DNA of 64,000 nucleotides from Odontesthes bonariensis (Eukaryota > Chordata > Actinopteri > Atheriniformes > Atherinopsidae): positions 24,821,322-24,885,321 of the forward strand of contig NC_134516.1 of assembly GCF_027942865.1 (NCBI RefSeq), written 5' to 3'. How positions within the stretch are numbered: the stretch's first letter is position 1; every line of letters begins with the position of its first letter. Made by a program: the position numbers and the translations under genes. Under the pieces are notes generated by a model. The model searched no databases. It was given only the letters and a program-made list of their open reading frames with translations, and was not told where the DNA came from. This document shows, one piece after another, positions 23,139-34,133 of the stretch.

Positions 23139-23570
23139 ATGTTCTGCCTTCTCACTTTTTGCTGCATGCCAGGTAATCATTTGAAAAAGTATTCCTTCTT
23201 TATCATGTGGATGTTTTTCTGATGCATTATCCTGATCTAAAGTTCTCTTTTGCTCTTGCTCCAGCTGTTAGTCTGGGTCTTGAGGTCCGTCAGTCTTCTT
23301 CTGATGTCATCGCAAATCCTGGTGATACAGTGCAGATTTTCTGCAGCCACAATAAAAGTGACTACTGGATAATGCTCTGGTGCCAGCAGTCACCTGGAAA
23401 CACAGCTATGAAACATTTGTATTTAAAAGATAAAACAATGGAAGATCCATATAAAGAGGACTTCAACATCTATGAAGATTTGAGCGGGGATACAGTGAAG
23501 AATAGTTCTCTTACAAACAAAGCAGCCCAACAAAAGCACAGTGCAGTTTACTACTGTGCTGCACCAGATG
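23139..23570 (+). CDS. TCR V segment 2 (TRBV-like), leader and V exon
   Basis: Exon 1 at 23139-23172 encodes a short hydrophobic leader (MFCLLTFCCMP) and ends at CAG|GTAATC. Exon 2 at 23265-23570 opens after GCTCCAG and is in frame through a split GCT codon. The V domain has its first Cys (QIFCSH), core Trp (MLWCQQSP) and second Cys (YYCAAPDAQ). It is about 100 residues long and a close paralogue of segment 1. Two oddities: the usual Tyr after the core Trp is Cys, adding a free cysteine, and framework 2 is shortened after TAMK. It looks functional in frame and splice sites and is followed by a recombination signal. Confidence 0.86.
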
Positions 23571-23608
23571 CACAATGACACAAATCCCCTCTGAACTCTA
23601 CGAAAACT
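23571..23608 (+). promoter_or_regulatory. Recombination signal of V segment 2
   Basis: Heptamer CACAATG, 22-bp spacer nearly identical to that of segment 1, and nonamer ACGAAAACT with one more mismatch to consensus. Confidence 0.88.
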
Positions 23609-24319
23609 GCACACGACTTATCAACTTCAGTGGTTTTGAATTTTAAAAAATGAAAAAAAAACTGCTCTGGGACACCTGCTGAAGTGGTTTTATTATAATG
23701 GGGTGTGAGGGTATAAATGCTAGATCCTTTAGACAAACAGAATTTCTAATGTAATGAAGTTTGCCAAGAAAAAAGAAAAGGGAATTAAATCTTAGGTTTC
23801 ATGTCATTTCCTTCATGGAAATAGTTATTAAACAGAAGTCTCCTTGTTGGTACCCTATGGCATCCAGAATCTGCAGATGAGCTGCCCCTCACCTCTGGAA
23901 CGCTCCCACCAGACACACATCACATGTCTCACACTGTTGATTGTTGAAGTTGATTTACTGTTTGTTGGCCGCTCCGTTTGGAAATGTGATGTCACGTGTT
24001 TTTGACACGTTGCCATAAATCAAATGACTTCTTTCTTCTTCCTCTCCTCATCTTCCAGTTTGGAAGATCTCACTACACAAGGCAGCACTTTGGGTTTTAA
24101 AAAAGTGTAATGAGCCTTTTTCATGTTTTCTGAAAAAGCAAAAGTTTAAGAATGCAGGTAAATGATGGATAACTGCAGCAACAATGGGAGCCATCAGTCT
24201 GCTTTACAGCCACAGGAAGCCACTCCTCTCTTGACATCACATTGGTTGGCTCATAAAATCACTCTCAGTTCAGTTAAAAGGAGAAACCCTGTCATGATTT
24301 CACTCCTGTGTTTCATTGC
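23609..24319. other. Spacer between V segments
   Basis: No exon recognised. It ends at the CRE-like site that precedes the orphan leader exon. Confidence 0.5.
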
Positions 24320-24327
24320 TGACGTCA
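24320..24327 (+). promoter_or_regulatory. CRE palindrome upstream of an orphan leader exon
   Basis: A perfect TGACGTCA lies 15 bp before the ATG of a leader-like exon. V-beta promoters of mammals carry a related decamer (AGTGAYRTCA), so this may be a V-beta promoter element. Confidence 0.5.
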
Positions 24328-24341
24328 GAGTGAAGGCACTC

Positions 24342-24393
24342 ATGTCAGACTTCTACAGGATCATCATATTTCTTATTTATCATTTCCTCACAG
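24342..24393 (+). pseudogene. Orphan V-segment leader exon
   Basis: ATG followed by 17 codons of signal-peptide character (MSDFYRIIIFLIYHFLT) ending at CACAG|GTAGCG, the same phase-1 split used by the other V segments. No V exon follows before the next complete V segment at 24997, so this looks like the leader of a V segment whose second exon has been lost. Alternatively the match is fortuitous. Confidence 0.5.
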
Positions 24394-24996
24394 GTAGCGA
24401 TTGTTTCATTGTGAATTAAGATGTCTTCTACACCAACGGTGAGTCATTCACAAACTTAACTTCACGGTGAAGAAAACTGGTGAATGTGCAGACAGTGAAA
24501 CAAACAAAATAGACAAAAAGCTCAGAAGTTCTGTGACAAACCCCAAATAGTATATCTATATCTGTAGTATATCAGATAGTATATCTGCCTCTGTCTTTAA
24601 AGCACCATCAGCTCCGTCAACATGTCCAAAGACACTGACGAACTCCTGTATCGACCACACACAAACCCGCCTCCGTTTAACGTGTTTAAATATTTGTTAA
24701 GGACAGAAAAATGTTCATTCCAATATTTCAAAGTGTTACAAGTGTGCACGTCAATATCAGAACGGATCACATGGTGGAACTTCTCCATCAGCTGATTCAT
24801 ACTTCACACAGTGTAATCTTCCTGGTTTCACAGCTGTGTTCACTTCAGTTAAGCTCCTCCCACATAACAAGCGTGGCCTCCTGTTGGTTCACAGGATCAG
24901 AGAAGGTCACACCTTGCAGTGACACACCTCCCTGCATCTCTTCATATCTGGGACTACACAGTGAGATACTGTAACTGAGAGCCTGAGTTTTACAGC

Positions 24997-25474
24997 ATGA
25001 CCTCTATCAGACATCGGCTCCTCAGCTTATTGGTGCTTGCTCACTGGATCAAAGGTAAAGTAGTATGTTATTAGCAGATTCATTTCAGCAGTTAGATGGT
25101 GTCTGCACCGCTGAAACCGTTAACTGGTAAAATGCTCATTTGTGGTAACTTTCTCTGTTGTACTCACAGGTCATGTTGATGGAAGTGATGTCTACCAGAC
25201 TCCCATACTGTGGGAGCAGCAGGGTGAAAATGCAACAATACACTGTAACCACACAAAGGGTGGAGGCTATCACCAGATGTACTGGTACAGACAGCTGCCT
25301 GGAGAAACTATGAAACTTATCGTGCTCACAGCTACAGGTAAAACAGATCACGACTTTGGAGAATTCAGCAAAGACAAATTCTCAGCCACCAAGACTGAAG
25401 CTGAGAGAGGAACATTCACAGTAAAGAATCTGCAGCCAGAAGATAAAGGCTGGTATTTCTGTGCTGTGAGTCAA
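24997..25474 (+). CDS. TCR V segment 3 (TRBV-like), leader and V exon
   Basis: Exon 1 (24997-25054) encodes a leader with hydrophobic core LLSLLVLAH and ends at AAAG|GTAAAG. Exon 2 (25170-25474) opens after ACTCACAG and is in frame through a split Gly codon. The V domain has Cys in TIHCNH, Trp in MYWYRQLPGE, the MKLIV stretch, a SKDKFSATK strand, and Cys in WYFCAVSQ. These are hallmarks of a second teleost TRBV subgroup, clearly different from segments 1 and 2. All splice sites and the recombination signal are intact, so it is the best candidate for a functional V segment in the window. No D, J or C segment was found. Confidence 0.9.
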
Positions 25475-25513
25475 CACAGTGATCCAAACACATGTGAACA
25501 CTGAACAGAAACC
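25475..25513 (+). promoter_or_regulatory. Recombination signal of V segment 3
   Basis: Perfect heptamer CACAGTG, 23-bp spacer and nonamer ACAGAAACC (one mismatch). The frame runs on through the signal, as is usual for unrearranged V segments; the coding part ends at CAVSQ. Confidence 0.92.
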
Positions 25514-25929
25514 TCTGCACCCTGTTCCCATCTGTATTTATCTGCTCTCCTGTAGGGGGCGCTCAAGTACAAGCTCACATTGGGCCTCATGCAAGAACCG
25601 TTCGTACGCACAGATTTGTTCTTAAATCGTCCGTATAAGGGATTTAAGAGAATTTGCGCATTCAGCAATCTTTTCGTATTTTACGTTTTCTTTCAGGTAC
25701 GAACAGAATTTATGAGTGATCCAGAGCTGTCGTAGGAGTTTCGTAAAGTCCGCTGTTATTCCAATCAAGTTTGCTTGACTAATGGATTGTATATTTAATA
25801 ACTTTGAAGAAAACATAAATAAATGTACATTATACCCCATAGTGATGCTGACATTATTCTGTTTAACTTAAATTGTGCACTAATTAAAGGTTCATTTGAA
25901 TCTGTATATAACGGGAAGTGTAACCAGCG

Positions 25930-26330
25930 GCTGACTTGCTACTTTTGGATGCCTTAGCGCGTCAGGCTCTAGGAAGAGACCGTGTGGAGACCGACGAATG
26001 GCTGACATCGCGATTAAGATTCCCAAGGACTGTGCTGCTGCTAATATGCAGCTTGCTAGAGCCACAACTCAAGAGAAAAACACGCCGATCAAACCCAATT
26101 CCACCACACGCCCAGGTCCTCACCACCCTTGGATTTGTGGCCACTGGAACCTTTCAGAGGGAGACTGGAGACAGATCGGGGGTGTCCCAGTCCTCTGTGA
26201 GCCGTGCACTCCCATTGGTCATCAAAGCTCTCATCAGTTTATCACCCATGGTACATCAGATTCCCAGACACCGCTGTCCAACAAGTACAAATTAAGAGGG
26301 ACTTTCATGCCGTGACTGGACTGCCAATCA
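25930..26330 (+). pseudogene. HARBI1-like transposase, N-terminal fragment
   Basis: The translated segment holds the N-terminal helix-turn-helix part of Harbinger transposases (TDEWLTSRLRFPR, then PPHAQVLTTLGFVATGTFQR and SGVSQSSVSRALP). The frame is lost after SLSPMV; the DDE catalytic core is only faintly traceable further on. This is a decayed transposase. Confidence 0.85.
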
Positions 26331-26543
26331 TAATTGGAGCATGAGACACATATACGCATCAAAGCCCCAGTGCTGTCGTGGAGCGCACTGAGCTGAAGGC
26401 CAGGTGGGTGTGTCTCGATACCCCATCAAAGTGCCATCATGATGAGGCAACAACTGATTGCACGGCTTTAGTTGCAGTCATCGAGCGCCTGCCCATGGAG
26501 AGACGTTTTTTTTAAGCCATTTTCATATCAAACCATTTATTTT

Positions 26544-26729
26544 CTATTTCGGTGACATGGTATTAACAGCACTCGTAATTGCTTCCCATTTCTTCGCTTT
26601 AGCAGGTCCCGTAATTCCACTGCTGACACTGCTAAAAATGACAGATTTTCCTTTTTGGATCTCTGAAAGCAGAACTTCAATCTCAGAGCCCGTAAAGTTG
26701 TTGTTTCTGCGCCTTGATGCCGTTCTCAT
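26544..26729 (-). pseudogene. Harbinger Myb-like protein, N-terminal fragment
   Basis: Starts with ATG and encodes about 60 residues of a Myb/SANT trihelix-type domain (NFTGSEIEVLLSEIQKGKS, then GPAKAKKWEAITSAVN). In Harbinger elements this second protein carries the transposase to the nucleus and to DNA. It stops early. Confidence 0.8.
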
Positions 26730-27003
26730 GACTCAACACTCAACACTTCCTGGCACAGGAGAGAGGAAGCACAGCCTTATATGGTATCATTTAGGGCGTG
26801 GAGTATGCAAATCTACTATCCTCGTGCACGTGAACTTAGATACGCACAGGTGTGATTCATCATTTACGCAGGTCGTTTACACACTTTTTCCGAAGTTAAG
26901 AGCGCTTGTTGAATCTGACGTGGCGTGTTCGTACGAGACCTTCTTACGAAAAAAGTGAGAGAAAATTAGAATAAAAATACGAAAATGTTCTTGCATGAGG
27001 CCC

Positions 27004-27898
27004 ATTGTCTGTGGCCCACAGAAACAAAGAGAAAGTGTTATCAGTCACCTTGAGACTCTCTCTCTAAAACCTAATTATCAAGTTAGAAATCTCGGGGTAA
27101 TATTGGACTCAGACCTGAACTTTAACAGCCACATTAAATCTGTAACATCAGCAGCTTTTTACCATCTAAAAAACATCGCCAGAATCAAAGGAATAGTGTC
27201 TAAGCCAGACTTAGAGAGACTGATCCATGCGTTTGTCTCCAGCAGGTTAGACTACTGTAACGGCCTGCTCACTGGGCTCTCTAAACGGGCTGTAAGACAG
27301 CTGCAGTACATCCAGAACGCTGCTGCTCGAGTCCTGACTAAAACCAGGAAATACGACCATATTAGTCCAGTGCTCAGGTCTCTGCACTGGCTTCCTGTCG
27401 CTCAGAGAATAGACTTTAAAACAGCTCTGCTTGTGTACAAGTCTCTTCATGGTCAAGCACCAAAGTACATCTCTGACATTATAAAGCCGTATGAACCAAC
27501 TCGGGCTCTGAGAACCTCAGGGAGGGGTCTCCTGCTGGAGTCAGGACTAAACAAGGTGAGGCTGCGTTTCAGTTTTATGCTCCTAAAATCTGGAACAGTC
27601 TTCCAGAAGATGTGAGACAGGCCTCAACTCTGACAATGTTTAAATCCAGGCTGAAAACAGTTCTATTTAGCTGTGCATATGACACCTGAAAGTATTTTAT
27701 CTGCACTCTTCACTTTTGAATTAATTAATGATTATTTTAATGTTTTTTTTTGTTTGTTTGTTTGTTGTTGTTTTTTTTAATTTCTTTATTTATTTTTTTT
27801 TAATGATTTTATTGCCTTCTTGTGATTTTATGTAGCTGTGAAGCACTTTGAATTGCCCTGTGTATGAATTGTGCTCTATAAATAAAATTGCCTTGCCT
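27004..27898 (+). mobile_element. L2-clade LINE, 5'-truncated
   Basis: The last 900 bp of the same L2 family as the element at 45646-49885. It encodes the end of the reverse transcriptase and the C-terminal domain (RNLGVILDSDLNF, LRSLHWLPVAQRIDF, APKYISDIIKPYEP), open from 26995 to 27615 and then slipping frame near 27535, where the usual LVPRVRTK stretch is disturbed. It ends in an AATAAAATTGCCTTGCCT 3' terminus. It begins exactly at the Harbinger edge. Confidence 0.9.
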
Positions 27899-30800
27899 AT
27901 TCTCTGATATGCAGAGAAAGAGCAGCTGGAGCTCAGGAGCAAGAGCAGGCGCCAATGGGGAGGTTGGTGGTTCCACTCCGGCTTACCCGGCCACAGGTGG
28001 AAGACGCTGAACCCCACGTTGCCTAGCGACGCATCCATGGGTGCATGAATGTGTGTGACTGAGTAGAAAGCCTGTAGTTACAGACTAAGACGTGCTGTGT
28101 GAGTGTGGCTGAATGTGGCAGGTAGTGTTGAAGCTCTGAGTGTCATTAAGATCAGAAAAGTGCTGTACAGGAACAGTCCATTTCTACTTTCTGATAAGGT
28201 TCTGTGTGGGCGTGGCCTAAAGCCCATCTCTATCTGACACCACTGTCTCTTAGATTTCCTCAAACATTTTCTGTTGTCGACTTTAGCAGAAAACACCTGA
28301 GCTGAAACAAGGTGGGGCGAGCAGTGGTAAAGCCCTGCTGCCCCCCCCCCACACACACACACACCACTCACACCGTTCATTCTTTACACGCTCAGCTGCA
28401 GGAGTTTGGATCAAACTGAGCATTTATTTTGCATTCTTTTCACTTAGTTTCTGTACGCTCTGAGTTGTGTAAAGTTCCTCCTAAAGCAGCTCATCATCAT
28501 GTTATTCCATCCGACCTCAGCCTGACCTGTTTTAATGTCCCCTCCACTATCAGAAGTTCTCCACAGAGCAGGAACAGTTAAAGGATTTCAGCTTAAGCAG
28601 AAAAACACAGCTTCTCTACTTACAGAGCAGCTGCTGAACACTTGTTTCCATCGTTGTGTCTCTCACTCATTTGGCCAGTTTGAGCTTGTTGTTGAAGCCC
28701 CAAATAAAGCCCGCCCTCTTCCTGTGTGGGTCCCTGTGCTTTCTTCTTCTCTTCACACACCAGGGGGAGAAGTTTTTAAAGATACAAGTCATAAACCATT
28801 AATTCCACAAATATGTCCAAAGCTGAATGAACATGTTGTAAATAATCAGATCAGATAAATCATCTGCCTTTAACTGATGTACAACTGAGCATCTGGGCGC
28901 ACGGCTCGGGCTGCGAGCTGAAAGACAGCTGTGACTCAGAGCATCTGAGGGAACTGAACCCGTGATGAGTCCAACCCCAGGCAGCGTCCCATCATCCTGA
29001 GCTGCTCCTTGTGAGCAGCGTTGTTGAACTTTAAAAGTCGTCTGGTCGTAGTTTCCACGTTCTCGGAGGCTCTTGGCTTTCAGCCGACAGCCTGAGCTGT
29101 TCAACTCCACACTGAAGGGTTGAATCCTAAAGTTTCTCTTTTCATTTTGGCTTCATAGATCAAACTTTGAAGACTGAGAAAAATTGAGTGGAACCTGGAA
29201 AAGGCCTGAACTCAGCCCCTATGAAAAGAAAATGAAAAGAGAAAGTTTAGGATTCAACCTTTCAGTGTGTAGTTGATCCATGTAGTTGTCTTATCCACCA
29301 GTGACCTCACATTTCCCCTGATGATCGAGGGAAGAAATGCTTTAAACTTCCTCCTCCTTTTCCTCCAGTTTGTTCCTGCTCTGCATCCTAGACGTCTCCT
29401 CTTCAGCTCATCCAGATTTGGGGTATTTTTCCAGACATTTCTTGGGCTTTTGTGAAGCTCAGTTAGCTGCACCAACAGGTGAACAAATTTCCCGTTGCTA
29501 CGGTTACGCATCATAACAGATGTGAAAACCTACCAGAGTGACCAGCAGAGGTCCTTCCAGCAGCATCCACACCAGCTCAGAAACATGTTTCAGAAGTCTC
29601 TGTTTTCACAGAGGAAATCTGAAGAAGGTGCAAAGAATTCTGGGATAATAGTGCTGACCTGGTTCTGTTCCACCTGAACCCAAAACATTTCATCCGGAGC
29701 CAAAAGCTTCCATCCAATATGTATCATCAATCTACATTTCTAAATAACTAAAGCTGACACATGAGTTTATTATTTTATTTTTTGAACTAGAATTATATTA
29801 CGTGGAATTCTACAGTTAAAGAGGAAAACCTCCATTTAACTAGGAGTTACAGCAGATTAAATCTATAAGTTAGTGTAAATATAAATATATATGGCGAAAA
29901 ACACTAACTTCATGGTGGCACTGGAGGAAACTCAGGTATTCTGCAGAAGCACAGGAGTTCATCCCCTTCAGATCATGAATATCTGACGTTGATTCCTGCT
30001 TTTAAAAGAATCAATGAGAAATCCCACCAGTGAGACGACACTGCCACCAGGAGGTCAGATTGGAACATTACACTATTGTTTGGATCCAGCACAGTGTTCT
30101 TCAACAACCTTCAGTTTTACAGATCATTACGGAGGTTGAAAAAGTAAACACAAACTACTGAAAAACACTGAAGCACAGAAGCAGCGCTCAGTGTGCTTTG
30201 GGAGCAGGAACCCCAGAAAGACTTCTGGGGACTGAGGGTATTTTCCTCATTTTTACGTCCCTTCTTTCATTTGCCTTTTTGAAGCACTTGTTATTACTTC
30301 TTTGAATTGGCTGATGTGACAATTCTTCATGCTGCTTCCTGCTTTTGATTAGTTTCAGGTGTAGTCTGAGTAAGAGGAGAGAATAATGCAAAACAAGAAA
30401 CTGCAGCACTGATCAGACACGGCTGGATCTCAACAGGAAACACTCCCTGAGAACCAGATCTAACGTGTGACTTCCACTGTGAGTCAGCTCAGTTACAAAC
30501 TGGGTTTAACTTCTGAGGTTGGTCTCTGACTGAGGGACTGTCTCTGTCACGCTCACAGCCCCCCCGACTGGCTCGCCATGTTTTGCCACATATACACAAC
30601 ATGACGGGGTTCATTCGGGGGAGGTGACTTCACTGATGACCATCTGCATACAGGAAGACAGTCCTGCGTAACATTCAGTTGCCACAGCGACTGTCTTGCA
30701 TTTCTGGTGGCTACTTCCTGTTCAGCCAGGACCGTAGCGCCAGTCGCTAACACACAAAAGTCACCGCTGATCACATCTTTAGGCCAAAGTGGGATTTGTC

Positions 30801-32135
30801 AGTGAGATTCTCCCACTGTGAGCGACAGAAAGCGCTTTCTAAGAAACTCTTAAGGATATAATAGCTGTGGGGACGTAGTTACCACAAGAACACAATACAA
30901 CTCCAAGTCTGTGCTGAACATTTTCCACTGAAATGCTCAGGGTACGCCAAACACAGTCAGCTTAAAACTAAAGGGAACAGAAACAGCCTGAAGCAAGTTT
31001 AAATGATCAGCGTTTGAGTTTGTAGATACAATCCAATAAAGTATAAGGGTGTCGTGTGCACACTGCCACCGGGTGTTCTGGGTAAGTTGTGCAGCCGTCG
31101 GGGCAGAAGAAGAAGAGTTGTGGACTAAAACAACGCGAGCAGCGCAACTGAGAGCATCTGAGATTACAGCAGAATGTCTGTTTGGTAAATCTGCTCAGTA
31201 CCTGATTGTGTGAGTAACTGAGCAGTTGTAGAAGCAACAAACAGATCAGTTCAGTTTTCTCATGTTAAACGGTTCAATTCAAAGTACCGTTAGCCTGCTT
31301 AGCTGCCTTTTCCCTCAGTGCAGCCATGACGTTTGGACTAAAATCCGTTCACACATCTGATTCCAACACAACAGACATTTGAAAGAGTTTCACAGCTTGA
31401 AGTTGAGCCTCGTGCCCTTTTAGTGTTGGAACAGCCTTAACTTTCAGCTTCAGTCATGAGCATCATACAGCTGTCTGGGAAGTACACGGAACAACTCCAA
31501 ACCTTTTTCAGACTGCGTTAAAGATTTCTGGGTCTTTGGGGAAGATGATAAGGGTCAACTTTCCCTCGTAACCAAACACACATTTTCTTCAAAAATATCT
31601 GTGTAGCAAGAACATGAAAAGCATGAGAAAAGTTAACATCTGACCTTTAATGAAATGCAGAACAATGAAATACAGACGAGTGTAAAGCTCGACTTCACAT
31701 CAAACTGAAATGATATATTGCTTCTTCAGATGTTTACATAAATACCCACAGCTGGTGCAAAGCTACTTTGTGGATCTTAACTTTAAACAAAACAAATATG
31801 TTCAGTATAACAGAATAAACATGTTTCTACTTTCAAACAGACTGCATTTTGTTCTGTCCATCAACTCACAATTGATGCCATGTTTGTCTTGAACATCGGG
31901 AGATCCGTCCTCAGTTAAAGCAATCCCAACAAATTATAAAGCACTTTCAATGGTTCTTCAAACATGTGCTCCCCACAGAGCATTCAGAACTAAAGTCCTG
32001 ACAAGAGAAGGTGGTAATCCACAAAGAAGATTTTTAATCTGAACAAAGGCAAGGCTTCTGATTGGTAGTTCCTGTTGCTGCTCCCAGGTGAATGTTTGCT
32101 TATCTGCCATAAAAATTATTGTTGATTTAAACCAA
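27899..32135. other. Intergenic stretch without recognised genes
   Basis: About 4.2 kb in which I find no convincing coding exon, tRNA or intact transposon. A short C10(AC)7 tract lies at 28341-28364 and a foldback repeat at 29110-29267. No TCR D, J or C motif (FGxGT) is seen. Part of the right-hand end may be 3' untranslated region of the zinc-finger gene. Confidence 0.5.
29110..29267. repeat. Foldback repeat
   Basis: Two 49-bp arms (29110-29158 and 29219-29267) are inverted copies with few mismatches, beginning CACTGAA(G/A)GGTTGAATCC, separated by a 60-bp loop. It resembles a small foldback MITE. Confidence 0.85.
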
Positions 32136-33422
32136 TCATTTCTCTGCAGTGTGACTACGTTGGTGTCTCTTTAGACTAGCTAATGTAGTGAAAGCTGCCC
32201 CGCACTGACCACAGATGAAAGGTTTCTCTCCTGTGTGACTACGTTGGTGTGTCTTTAGATGACCTAATTGAGTGAAAGCTGCCCCACACTGACCACAGAT
32301 GAAAGGTTTCTCTCCTGTGTGAATACGTTCGTGTGTCTTTAGATGAGATGATTGAGTGAAAGCTGCCCCACACTGACCACAGATGAAAGGTTTCTCTCCT
32401 GTGTGACTACGTTGGTGTGTCTTTAGATGACCTAATACAGTGAAAGCTGCCCCACACTCACCACAGATGAAAGGTTTATCTCCTGTGTGAATACGTTGGT
32501 GTTTCTGTAGATCAGATGATTGAGTGAAAGCTGCCCCACACTGACCACAGCTGTAAGGCTTCTCTCCTGAGTGAATACGTTGGTGTTTCTTTAGACTACC
32601 TAATTCAATGAAAGCTGCCCCACACTGACCACAGATGAAAGGTTTCTCTCCTGTGTGACTACGTTGGTGTGTCTTTAGATGACCTAATTGAGTGAAAGCT
32701 GCCCCACACTGACCACAGATGAAAGGTTTCTCTCCTGTGTGAATACGTTCGTGTGTCTTTAGATGAGATGATTGAGTGAAAGCTGCCCCACACTGACCAC
32801 AGATGAAAGGTTTCTCTCCTGTGTGACTACGTTGGTGTGTCTTTAGATGACCTAATACAGTGAAAGCTGCCCCACACTCACCACAGATGAAAGGTTTATC
32901 TCCTGTGTGAATACGTTGGTGTTTCTGTAGATCAGATGATTGAGTGAAAGCTGCCCCACACTGACCACAGCTGTAAGGCTTCTCTCCTGAGTGAATACGT
33001 TGGTGTTTCTTTAGACTACCTAATTCAATGAAAGCTGCCCCACACTGACCACAGATGAAAGGTTTCTCTCCTGTGTGAATATGTTGGTGCCTCTTTAGAT
33101 CACGTAATGTAGTGAAAGCTGCCCCACACTGGTCACAGCTGTATGGCTTCTCTCCTGTGTGAATACGTTGGTGTTTCTTTAGATCAGATGATTGAGTGAA
33201 AGCTGCCCCACACTGACCACAGCTGTAAGGTTTCTCTCCTGTGTGAATACGTTGGTGTCTCTTTAGATTAGATAATCCAGTGAAAGCTGCCCCACACTGA
33301 CCACAGCTGTATGGCTTCTCTCCAGTATGAATTCTCTGATGATACCTCAGATTTGATCGTTTGATAGCTTTCCCACAGTCCTTACAGCAGTGCCATCTGG
33401 ATCCCTCTTGGGCTCTACGTTT
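32136..33422 (-). CDS. C2H2 zinc-finger protein, terminal exon with 15 fingers
   Basis: Encodes a run of 15 C2H2 zinc fingers joined by TGEKP-type linkers, so the product should be a nuclear, DNA-binding protein. Fingers 2-15 share the CGQCGAAF core typical of expanded teleost finger families. There is no ATG at the beginning: the frame opens after a CATTGCAG acceptor at 33423-33424 on the minus strand, so this is the last exon of a longer gene whose 5' exons (and any N-terminal domain) are not identified. Fingers 5-9 and 10-14 are exact copies. The stop (TGA at 32136-32138) follows a last finger ending HTAEK. The target is unknown. Confidence 0.9.
   Translation of the reverse strand, partial: KRRAQEGSRWHCCKDCGKAIKRSNLRYHQRIHTGEKPYSCGQCGAAFTGLSNLKRHQRIHTGEKPYSCGQCGAAFTQSSDLKKHQRIHTGEKPYSCDQCGAAFTTLRDLKRHQHIHTGEKPFICGQCGAAFIELGSLKKHQRIHSGEKPYSCGQCGAAFTQSSDLQKHQRIHTGDKPFICGECGAAFTVLGHLKTHQRSHTGEKPFICGQCGAAFTQSSHLKTHERIHTGEKPFICGQCGAAFTQLGHLKTHQRSHTGEKPFICGQCGAAFIELGSLKKHQRIHSGEKPYSCGQCGAAFTQSSDLQKHQRIHTGDKPFICGECGAAFTVLGHLKTHQRSHTGEKPFICGQCGAAFTQSSHLKTHERIHTGEKPFICGQCGAAFTQLGHLKTHQRSHTGEKPFICGQCGAAFTTLASLKRHQRSHTAEK
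32203..33078 (-). repeat. Perfect five-finger tandem duplication
   Basis: Bases 32203-32658 equal 32623-33078 without a single difference, an offset of 420 bp or exactly five 84-bp finger units. The duplication adds fingers 10-14 as a copy of 5-9. Confidence 0.95.
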
Positions 33423-34133
33423 CTGCAATGACAGAGAGGAAGAAGACTTAGATCCTTTTGAAGTTCACACAAAAGATTTCTCTAAGCTAACCTACGCTAA
33501 CCAACATATTCTAACTGGACCTGGACAGACCGAGCCACTCAGGTCTCAATATCTCAGATCAAACGTGAACGCTGAGGGTGCGTTTATAAGTGCCCTCAGC
33601 TATCAGCACTGTGCTCTGATGTGTTCTGCACACGTTCAGCTTTTTAAGCAGTAAACTCTTACTTTTTTCTCTTTTACTAATTCTTTTTGTCATGATGAAA
33701 CTCTGAAAAGGAACTTGAGCTACAATATTTCTAAATGATGGAAGGAACCAGAGTCTTGTCCAAGTTGTTCACTTAAACACCATGTAGAGGTTGGGCTGAA
33801 AAAGGTTGATGACCGCTGCTTTAAAGGAATAAAAGTAACAGTGGTGGTAATACATGACATTCTTTACACTAACCCTCTGTTCCAGCTTACAACTCAGAGG
33901 TCTGCAGCCATTCAGCTCAACAGCCATCAGGGAAACACAGTCCGTTTTAACTCAACCTTTGTTTCTCTCTAAAACAACTCCACAAACCTGTCATCTAACC
34001 ATTAAAGACCCAGAATATTACCACCACCAGGTTCAATTCATGTTGAGTCTAAGCACATCTGGATCTGCAGCTCAGAGAGAGGAGATGAAACCAGGAAACA
34101 CTTTGCTGTTTTTAACCAGGAAAAACACAAACT
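33423..34133. other. Upstream side of the zinc-finger exon
   Basis: Presumably intron sequence of the zinc-finger gene. The minus-strand polypyrimidine tract and acceptor lie at 33423-33445. No further exon is recognised before the LINE at 34134. Confidence 0.45.

Larger units (their letters stand above)
25582..27003. mobile_element. PIF/Harbinger DNA transposon
   Basis: A 1,422-bp element with terminal inverted repeats GGGCCTCATGCAAGAAC at both ends and a 3-bp ATT target duplication (25579-25581 and 27004-27006). It carries remnants of both Harbinger genes: a HARBI1-type transposase on the plus strand and a Myb/SANT-like protein on the minus strand. Both are incomplete, so this copy cannot move by itself. 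Confidence 0.93.

Noticed and set aside
27899-32135. TCR D, J or C segments downstream of the V cluster
   Set aside because: No FGxGT J motif, no 12-bp-spacer signal and no constant-domain exon was found.
33361-33428. An ATG start for the zinc-finger protein at 33428
   Set aside because: The codon there is TTG and lies inside a CATTGCAG acceptor, so the region is an exon border and not a translation start.
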